Below, piece after piece: positions 1 through 5,051 of a stretch of 6,461 nucleotides of DNA (its first letter is position 1; the number at the start of each line of letters is the position of its first letter). The stretch covers positions 19,580-26,040 of the forward strand of contig DHLY01000086.1 in assembly GCA_002405525.1 (NCBI GenBank), read 5' to 3'. The translations under genes were made by a program, and so were the position numbers. Under the pieces are notes generated by a model that was given only the letters and a program-made list of their open reading frames with translations, was not told where the DNA came from and searched no databases. This DNA is from Proteobacteria bacterium UBA4656. GTDB lineage: Bacteria > Pseudomonadota > Gammaproteobacteria > Xanthomonadales > Ahniellaceae.

Positions 1-1638
1 CCCGCGCCCGCGCCGGCCCCGGTGGCCGCGGACGCCCCACAGTCGCCCGCGGCCCCGCACACCTTCGAGCCGGCGATCACCGCCGCCGACCTCGCCGCCC
101 ACATCCAGACCCTCGCCTCGGACGAATTCGAGGGCCGCTCGCCCGGCGGCCCCGGCGAGCGCATGACCACGGCGTACCTGAAGGCGCAGTTCGAGCGCAT
201 CGGCCTTGCGCCCGGCAACGGCGATTCGTTCTTCCAGTCAGTGCCGATGGTCGAGACCCGCGTGCAGCCGGGCGCGGTGGTGTCGTTCTCGATCAAGGGC
301 CAGGACATCGCGCCGGCCTACGGCGACCAGGTCGTGGTCGGCTCGCGCAACGGCCAGGCGGAGATCGCGGTCGAGGCCAGCGAACTGGTCTATGTCGGCT
401 ATGGCGTGATCGCGCCCGAGTACGGCTGGAACGACTACGAGGGCCTCGACGTCAAGGGCAAGACCGTGGTCATGCTGATCAACGACCCCGGCTTCATCCG
501 CAAGGACCCGGAACTCTTCAAGGGCCCGGCGATGACCTACTACGGCCGCTGGACCTACAAGTTCGAGGAAGCCGCGCGCCAGGGCGCGGCGGGCGCGCTG
601 ATCATCCACGAGACCCAGGCCGCGGCCTACGGCTGGGAAGTGGTGCAGAACTCCTGGGGCGGCCCGTCCTTCGACCTGCCGACCAGCGAGGATCCGGATC
701 CGCGCCTGCCCTTCCAGGGCTGGATCCACGGCGACGTGGCGAAGCAGATCTTCAGCGCCGCCGGCCTCGACCTCGAGCAGCAGCAGCTCGCCGCCGACCA
801 GCGCGGGTTCAAGGCCTTGCCGCTCGGCGGCACGGCCAAGGTCGCGTTCAAGACCGTGATTCGCGAGGCCACCTCGGACAACGTGGTGGCGCTGCTGCCC
901 GGCAGCGAGCGCCCGGACGAGGCGGTGGTGTTCATGGCGCACTGGGACCATCTCGGGCGCACCTTCTCGGCGCCCGACGGCGACCTGGTGTTCAACGGCG
1001 CGGTCGACAACGCCACCGGCACCGCCGGCGTGCTGGAGATCGCCGAGGCCTTCGCGCGCGCGCCGCAGAAGCCGAAGCGTTCGGTTCTGTTCCTGCTGCC
1101 GACGCTGGAGGAATCCGGGCTGATCGGCTCGCGCTACTTCGCCGCGCATCCGACGCTGCCGCTGAAGAACCTGGTCGCCGGCATCAACATGGACGCGCTG
1201 CCGGTGCATGGGCGAACGAAGGACTTCGCGGTGATCGGCTACGGCCAGTCGAACCTCGACGCCATCCTGGTCGACGTGCTCAAGGGCCAGGACCGCGTGG
1301 CCGTGCCCGAGCCGACGCCGCAGGCCGGCTTCTACTTCCGCTCCGACCACTTCAACTTTGCGCGCGTCGGCGTGCCCGCGCTGTACGGCCGCGGCGGCTT
1401 CGACCTGCGCGAGGGCGGCGTGCCCGCCGGCCAGGCGGAGGCCGCGGACTACACCGCCAGGCGCTACCACAAGACCGGCGACGAGTTCGATCCGGCCTGG
1501 GATTTCTCCGGCACGGTGGAGGACATCGTGGCCCTGCACGAGGTGGGCCGTCGCGTGGCCGACGCCGCCGAGCGCCCGCAGTGGAGCCCCGACAGCGAGT
1601 TCCGCGCCGCCGACGAAGCGCGGATGGCTGCGAAGTAA
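1..1638 (+). CDS. Exported M28-family zinc aminopeptidase with PA domain (5' end missing)
   Basis: The frame is open from the first base and ends at TAA 1636-1638, so 545 codons are visible and the start lies upstream; the GTG at 22 is internal to a Pro/Ala-rich stretch and is not a convincing start. Numbering from the first visible codon, residues 1-19 form a Pro-Ala linker of the kind that follows a signal peptide or lipobox. Residues 26-72 are the usual N-terminal helical segment. About 125-255 is a protease-associated (PA) insert, with the typical GYGVIAPEYGWNDYEG block. About 295-530 is the M28 catalytic domain. All five di-zinc ligands and the base are visible: H314 in HWDHLG, D336 in VDNATG, general base E370 and ligand E371 in LEESG, D398 in NMDA, and H450 in SDHF. 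The family removes N-terminal residues from peptides. Periplasmic or surface location is inferred. The class is firm; substrate preference cannot be read. Confidence 0.93.
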   Translation, partial: PAPAPAPVAADAPQSPAAPHTFEPAITAADLAAHIQTLASDEFEGRSPGGPGERMTTAYLKAQFERIGLAPGNGDSFFQSVPMVETRVQPGAVVSFSIKGQDIAPAYGDQVVVGSRNGQAEIAVEASELVYVGYGVIAPEYGWNDYEGLDVKGKTVVMLINDPGFIRKDPELFKGPAMTYYGRWTYKFEEAARQGAAGALIIHETQAAAYGWEVVQNSWGGPSFDLPTSEDPDPRLPFQGWIHGDVAKQIFSAAGLDLEQQQLAADQRGFKALPLGGTAKVAFKTVIREATSDNVVALLPGSERPDEAVVFMAHWDHLGRTFSAPDGDLVFNGAVDNATGTAGVLEIAEAFARAPQKPKRSVLFLLPTLEESGLIGSRYFAAHPTLPLKNLVAGINMDALPVHGRTKDFAVIGYGQSNLDAILVDVLKGQDRVAVPEPTPQAGFYFRSDHFNFARVGVPALYGRGGFDLREGGVPAGQAEAADYTARRYHKTGDEFDPAWDFSGTVEDIVALHEVGRRVADAAERPQWSPDSEFRAADEARMAAK

Positions 1639-1646
1639 CGCAGGCC

Positions 1647-1676
1647 CGCGGGAGCCGGCGCGCGCCGGCTCCCGCG
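1647..1676. terminator. Perfect 30-bp palindrome, probable bidirectional terminator
   Basis: The 30 bases are exactly self-complementary and almost pure G+C, starting 9 bases after the TAA of the M28 gene. The transcript would fold into a very stable hairpin. The minus-strand operon converges from the other side, so the same hairpin could stop both. No T tract follows on either strand (the sequence runs straight into CTAG), so this is not a textbook Rho-independent terminator, and a role in RNA 3'-end protection is equally possible. The palindrome is seen directly; the function is inferred from position. Confidence 0.6.
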
Positions 1677-1680
1677 CTAG

Positions 1681-1710
1681 GGAGCCTCTGAACAAGTCGC
1701 CACCCCCGCG
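1681..1710 (+). repeat. Left terminal inverted repeat of the MITE-like element
   Basis: This 30-base arm is the exact reverse complement of 1915-1944. Pairing fails at the next inner base (T1711 against G1914). On the outer side it extends 4 bases through the CTAG, then fails. Confidence 0.85.
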
Positions 1711-1808
1711 TTGCTTCCGTGTGCGCCCGCACCAAGGCGGACGCCGCAGGGCGTGGTGGTTCCACGGGCAAGGCGTCCAACGCGGGTGTGGGCGCACACG
1801 GAAGCAAC
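1710..1808. repeat. Internal hairpin module 1 of the element
   Basis: Bases 1710-1728 pair perfectly with 1790-1808 (19 bp), and the stem extends to 1733/1785 with a single G/T mismatch. The loop holds an 18-base core, gggcgtggtggttccacg at 1749-1766, which itself can form a CGTGG/CCACG mini-hairpin. The same core appears inverted in module 2. Confidence 0.75.
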
Positions 1809-1822
1809 CCTCCGGGCCGGGA

Positions 1823-1907
1823 TTGTGCGGCCATCCAACTGCGTTGCGCATCTTGGGCGTGGAACCACCACGCCCGGCGACGCGCGCCTTGCTGGCAGGC
1901 CGCACAA
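1823..1907. repeat. Internal hairpin module 2 of the element (inverted relative to module 1)
   Basis: Bases 1823-1832 pair perfectly with 1898-1907 (10 bp, arms ttgtgcggcc and complement). The loop carries the complement of the module 1 core at 1858-1875. Across 57 ungapped positions, the reverse complement of 1837-1893 matches 1731-1787 at 44, so the two modules are diverged copies of one unit. Confidence 0.7.
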
Positions 1908-1914
1908 CCTCCGG

Positions 1915-1944
1915 CGCGGGGGTGGCGACTTGTTCAGAGGCTCC
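1915..1944 (-). repeat. Right terminal inverted repeat of the MITE-like element
   Basis: This is the exact complement of 1681-1710. It directly abuts the CTAG at 1945-1948 that contains the stop codon of the minus-strand hydrolase gene. Confidence 0.85.
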
Positions 1945-2859
1945 CTAGAGCGCCATGGCCGCGGCGAGTTCCGCGGGCACTTCCATCATCGGCATGTGCC
2001 CGCAGTCGGGCAGCAGCGTGATGCGCGCACCCGGCACGTAGCGGAAGGCCTCGGCGCCCGAGACGTCGAGTACGCGGTCCTTCTCGCACCAGACCACCGA
2101 CAGCGGCACGCGCAGCAGCGGGAACTCCTGTTCCAGCAGGAAGGCGTTCTCGCCGCGCCGGAGCACGCCGATCACGCGGTCGTGGAACGCATGGTTGGCC
2201 TGGTTGCGCGCCACCAGCCCGTCGACCACGCGCGGCGGCAGCCACGGCGGCAGTTCGAACAGGTCGGCCGACAGCCGCGCCCAGCCGGCGCGGTCGTCGA
2301 CGTTGAACGGGGTCTGCCCCGCCAGCACGCGCTGCGCGAACAGATTGGCATGGAAGCGCACCCCGGCCGGCGCGACCAGCACCAGCGAGGACACCTTGTC
2401 CGGATGCCGCGTGCCGAGCACGCCGGCGACGTGGCCGCCCATCGAATGGCCGACCACGACGGGTTTGTCGAGGCCCATGGCGGCGATGAAGTCGGCCAGC
2501 CGCCCGGCCTGAGCAGGGATGCCGTAGTCGGCGCCGTCGATGCGCGTCGATTCGGCCCAGCCGGGCAGGTCGACGACCAGGTAACGACGGTCGCGCGGCA
2601 AGTGCGGCAGCAGCGGCAGCCAGTACTCCTTGCTGCCGGCGAAGCCGTGCACGATCACCACCGGCGCACCGGCACCTGCTTCGAGGTAGGACCATTCATG
2701 GTCGCCGACCTTGATTCGATGCGCGCTGGCGCCCGCGCGCAGCCGCTCGGCGGCGTAGCGCGCCTCGATCAGCGTATCGGGCGCAAACTGGTAGATCACC
2801 GCGAGCGCGACGGCCGCGGTCGCAAGCAGGCCGAACGAATACCTGAGCGAAGCCTTCAT
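1945..2859 (-). CDS. Membrane-anchored alpha/beta-fold hydrolase (lipase/esterase-like)
   Basis: The protein has 304 residues. About 5-25 is a hydrophobic segment after a short basic N-terminus, giving a signal anchor with the catalytic domain probably in the periplasm. The alpha/beta hydrolase core follows: oxyanion loop HGFAGS (71-76), nucleophile elbow GHSMGG (137-142) with S139, acid D261 in CEKDRVLD, and H288 in CGHMP, so the triad is complete. About 165-240 forms the cap. It resembles the Moraxella/Pseudomonas Lip3-type lipases, but also many uncharacterised esterases, so the substrate is unknown. It is the last gene of the operon: its ATG overlaps the TGA of the 65-aa gene by 4 bases (ATGA, 2856-2859) and the upstream Shine-Dalgarno is weak, suggesting translational coupling. 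The TAG stop lies inside the CTAG bordering the repeat element. The C-terminus (PAELAAAMAL) looks a few residues short compared with my recollection of the family. Confidence 0.9.
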   Translation of the reverse strand: MKASLRYSFGLLATAAVALAVIYQFAPDTLIEARYAAERLRAGASAHRIKVGDHEWSYLEAGAGAPVVIVHGFAGSKEYWLPLLPHLPRDRRYLVVDLPGWAESTRIDGADYGIPAQAGRLADFIAAMGLDKPVVVGHSMGGHVAGVLGTRHPDKVSSLVLVAPAGVRFHANLFAQRVLAGQTPFNVDDRAGWARLSADLFELPPWLPPRVVDGLVARNQANHAFHDRVIGVLRRGENAFLLEQEFPLLRVPLSVVWCEKDRVLDVSGAEAFRYVPGARITLLPDCGHMPMMEVPAELAAAMAL

Positions 2860-3053
2860 CGGACGATCATCCGCTGGCGCACGAAGGGGAAGGCCAGCGC
2901 CGCGAGCAGCACGCCGGTCCCTGGGAACAGCAGCGGCCGCGCCTGCTCGAAGCCCAGCGTCAGCGTGGCTGCGCCCAGCAGCGCGAACTTGGCGCCGATA
3001 CCGACCGCGAGCGAGACCACGACCACGCGGATGAAAGGCGGCTTCGCGCTCAT
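2856..3053 (-). CDS. 65-aa two-helix membrane protein, unknown function
   Basis: I do not recognise a family. The product starts MSAKPPFIRV and ends RQRMIVR. Two hydrophobic stretches, about 9-34 and 41-57, are separated by the short polar turn FEQARP, and a basic C-terminus (RQRMIVR) follows; this looks like a small helical hairpin in the inner membrane with positive charges on the cytoplasmic side. The ATG (3051-3053) overlaps the TGA of the M1 peptidase gene as ATGA, and its own TGA overlaps the hydrolase ATG the same way. A modest AAGG lies a suitable distance upstream of the start. The double overlap, the membrane-protein composition and the lack of any other gene in this slot argue that it is real. 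The same frame stays open far upstream, antisense-like junk within the peptidase gene, which can hide this short gene from automatic callers. Confidence 0.75.
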   Translation of the reverse strand: MSAKPPFIRVVVVSLAVGIGAKFALLGAATLTLGFEQARPLLFPGTGVLLAALAFPFVRQRMIVR

Positions 3054-4939
3054 CCGGCCTTGATTCCCAGCGCCGTGTCGACCGCGGCCTGCGTCACCGG
3101 GTGATAGCGCTCGCGGATCTTCGCGTACAACGCGGTCGCCCAGGCCTTGTCCGCGGACCGCTTCGCGAGCTCGCCGAACAGCGGTGCGACGAACTTGCGC
3201 CGCCCGACCGTCGACAGGAACTGCTCCAGCGGCTCGCGCACCGGCGCGTAGCCCGCCCGGATGCCGGCGATGTACCAGCGGAACGCGATCTCGCTGTTGC
3301 GCGCCTGCGAGAGCCGGAACGCGGCGTCCAGCGCCTCGAGCTGCGCGACGCTCGGCGAGTCTCCGAGCGCGTTGAGGAAGTGCAGCCACTCCTGCGTGGT
3401 CCAGGACGAAGCACCGAAGTCGGCGGGCGCGACCCCGCCGGCCAGCCAGCGCGCGCGCAACGCATCGATCGCCTCCAGCCGCGCGGCCTGCGCCTTGCGC
3501 GCCGAGGCCGGCACGCCCGGCTGGTGGATCCACTGCGCGAGCTCCGTCTCCGGCATCGCCTCGGGGAGCTTCGCCAGCAGGTTCTCGCGCAGGTAGGCGA
3601 CGAAGTCGTCGGTGCGGGTGCTCTCGAACGCGTGCTGGTCGAACCAGCCGCGCAGGAAAGGATCGAACGTCGCGCGCCCGACGCGCTGCTCGAGCGTGCG
3701 CAGGAACCACGCGCCCTTCTGGTACGGCACGCCGGAGAACACCGCGTCGGGATCCTCGTCGACCTTGCCGGGCACCAGCGACTGCAGGTGCGGGGCGAGC
3801 TCGCGCATCTCCTCCAGCAGCTCGACCTGGCCCACGCGCTCCTCCATCAGGGCGCGATCGGTGCCGTACAGCGACTCGACGATGCGGTTCTCGACGTACG
3901 TGGTGAAACCCTCGTTGAGCCAGAAATCCGCCCAGGTCGCGTTGGTGACCAGGTTGCCCGACCACGAATGCGCCAGTTCGTGCGCGATCAGCGACACCAG
4001 CGAGCGGTCGCCGGCCAGCACGGTGGGCGTGATGAACGACAGCCGCGGGTTCTCCATCCCGCCGTAGGGGAACGACGGCGGCAGGATCAGCAGGTCGTAG
4101 CGGCCCCAGCGGTAGGGGCCGTAGAGCACCTCGGCGGCGGCGATCATCGCCTCGGTGTCGGCGAACTCGGCGGCCGCCGCGTCAAGGCGCCCGGGCTCGG
4201 CCCAGATCGTGGTGCGCGGGCCGACCTCGCGATGGGCGAGTTCGCCGATCGCGATCGCCAGCAGGTAGGACGGGATCGGCTGCGGCATCACGAAGCGCCA
4301 GCCGCCGCGGCCGTCCTGCGCAGGATCGTTGTTGGCGCCCATCACCACCCGCAGTCCGTCCGGCGCCACGATCCGCGCGGTGAACGGGAAGCGCACCGCC
4401 GGCGTGTCCTGCAGCGGGGCCCACGAGCGCGCGTGGATGGCCTGCGACTGGCTGAACATGAAGGGCTTGGCGCCGCTCAAGGTCTGCGCCGGGGTGAGCC
4501 ACTGCAGCCCGGTCGCGCCGGGCGCGGTGCGGTAGTGGATGCGCACCTTGGCGGGCTGGCCGCGCAGCGCGATCGACAGCGCGCTGCCGCGCATCGGATC
4601 GCGCGGGCCGACGCTGAACCGCGCCGGTCGCCATTGCGGCAGCGGCGCGCGCGCGGCGAGCGCATGCCGCGCCGGCACCCAGCCGGTGTCCTCGTACAGC
4701 GCGAGCACGCGCTCGATGGTGAGGTCGCGGGTGTCGAGTTCCAGCGTGCGCGCCCGCGGGTCGCGCCAGTCGAGCGTGAGTTCGGCGAAACCGCGCAGGC
4801 TGCGCGCGTCGAAGTCGGCTTCGAGGTCCAGGTGCAGGTGGGTGGTCGCCACGCGCTCGCTGCGGGCGTAGGAGTGCGGGTCCTGCGCCGCGGCGAGCAG
4901 CGGCAGGACGAGCAGGGTGAGGGCGACGATCGGGCGCAT
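3050..4939 (-). CDS. Exported M1 aminopeptidase, leukotriene A4 hydrolase type
   Basis: The protein has 629 residues, close to the human LTA4H length plus a signal peptide. Residues 1-18 are a signal peptide, with likely cleavage after LLAAA. About 20-225 is the M1 beta domain, 226-475 the thermolysin-like domain, and 490-626 the LTA4H-type C-terminal helical domain. Visible motifs are GGMEN (293-297, E296 binds the peptide N-terminus), HELAH (320-324) plus E343 as zinc ligands with E321 as base, Y406 in GVPY as transition-state stabiliser, and R580/K582 in GRRKF, which match the carboxylate-binding Arg and Lys of human LTA4H. The position of human Tyr378 is Phe (F401) here, while the Asp375 position is kept (D398). 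By family it cleaves N-terminal residues from short peptides, here presumably in the periplasm; eicosanoid chemistry is not implied. The ATG is preceded by GGAGA at good spacing. First gene of a three-gene operon. Confidence 0.94.
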   Translation of the reverse strand: MRPIVALTLLVLPLLAAAQDPHSYARSERVATTHLHLDLEADFDARSLRGFAELTLDWRDPRARTLELDTRDLTIERVLALYEDTGWVPARHALAARAPLPQWRPARFSVGPRDPMRGSALSIALRGQPAKVRIHYRTAPGATGLQWLTPAQTLSGAKPFMFSQSQAIHARSWAPLQDTPAVRFPFTARIVAPDGLRVVMGANNDPAQDGRGGWRFVMPQPIPSYLLAIAIGELAHREVGPRTTIWAEPGRLDAAAAEFADTEAMIAAAEVLYGPYRWGRYDLLILPPSFPYGGMENPRLSFITPTVLAGDRSLVSLIAHELAHSWSGNLVTNATWADFWLNEGFTTYVENRIVESLYGTDRALMEERVGQVELLEEMRELAPHLQSLVPGKVDEDPDAVFSGVPYQKGAWFLRTLEQRVGRATFDPFLRGWFDQHAFESTRTDDFVAYLRENLLAKLPEAMPETELAQWIHQPGVPASARKAQAARLEAIDALRARWLAGGVAPADFGASSWTTQEWLHFLNALGDSPSVAQLEALDAAFRLSQARNSEIAFRWYIAGIRAGYAPVREPLEQFLSTVGRRKFVAPLFGELAKRSADKAWATALYAKIRERYHPVTQAAVDTALGIKAG

Positions 4940-4944
4940 GCGGG

Positions 4945-4949
4945 TCTCC
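4945..4949 (-). promoter_or_regulatory. Shine-Dalgarno site of the M1 peptidase gene
   Basis: On the minus strand this reads GGAGA, 5 bases before the ATG at 4939-4937. It supports the start that yields a complete signal peptide. Confidence 0.6.
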
Positions 4950-4995
4950 GGGATCGATCGGCAATGCTACGACAGGCCCGTCGAGGCCGCGCGTG

Positions 4996-5010
4996 CAGGC
5001 CCAGGGCCTG
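4996..5010. repeat. 15-bp palindrome (caggccc-a-gggcctg) in the divergent intergenic region
   Basis: Two perfect 7-base arms flank a single A, midway between the two divergent starts. It could be an operator for a dimeric regulator or a small hairpin. In DNA this rich in G+C such palindromes also arise by chance, so no function is claimed. Confidence 0.3.
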
Positions 5011-5051
5011 GGCGTCTTTGGCATGATGCTCGGCCGCCCGGACCGCCGCCG

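Larger units (their letters stand above)
1681..1944. mobile_element. 264-bp MITE-like palindromic element with 30-bp terminal inverted repeats
   Basis: The element begins GGAGCCTCTGAACAAGTCGC and ends with its exact complement; the first 30 bases (1681-1710) and last 30 (1915-1944) pair without mismatch. CTAG flanks it at 1677-1680 and 1945-1948, as expected for a 4-base target duplication of the YTAR type made by some IS5-family elements. CTAG is itself a palindrome, so it could instead be an extension of the inverted repeat. There is no transposase gene; open frames through it are Arg/Pro/Thr-rich and look spurious. It is therefore a non-autonomous element or dispersed structured repeat, needing a transposase supplied elsewhere. 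The interior is built of two related hairpin modules in opposite orientation. Assignment to IS5 is tentative and rests only on the CTAG and the small size. Confidence 0.8.
4940..5051. promoter_or_regulatory. Divergent intergenic region between the M1 operon and the TPR-glycosyltransferase gene
   Basis: Promoters for both directions must lie in these 112 bases or within the neighbouring genes. I see no convincing -35/-10 pair. The least GC-rich stretch is 4961-4970, which on the minus strand reads TAGCAT, a weak -10-like hexamer without a partner at proper spacing. Calling this a regulatory region rests on gene orientation rather than on motifs. Confidence 0.4.

Noticed and set aside
22..24. 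GTG at 22 as the true start of the M28 gene
   Set aside because: The frame is open to the window edge and this codon lies inside a Pro/Ala linker; an exported peptidase needs a signal sequence, which must lie upstream.
238..1905. Long minus-strand open frame (555 codons) antisense to the M28 gene
   Set aside because: It is the mirror of a GC-rich gene with full M28 catalytic motifs, has Arg/Gly/His-rich low-complexity composition, and crosses the repeat element.
1681..1944. CRISPR or tandem-repeat array
   Set aside because: The repeated units are inverted rather than direct, there are only two, and no regular spacers are present.
1711..3063. Plus-strand open frame of 450 codons running through the repeat element and antisense to the hydrolase
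   Set aside because: The part within the element merely translates palindromic DNA, and the rest is antisense to a hydrolase with an intact catalytic triad.
3101..5026. Long plus-strand open frame (641 codons) antisense to the M1 peptidase gene
   Set aside because: The opposite strand encodes a complete M1 enzyme with signal peptide and zinc site; this frame has no recognisable domain and a composition typical of GC-rich shadows.
5023..5028. ATG-ATG pair upstream of the TPR-glycosyltransferase as an alternative start
   Set aside because: Both are out of frame with the TPR/GT41 coding sequence, which begins at 5052.
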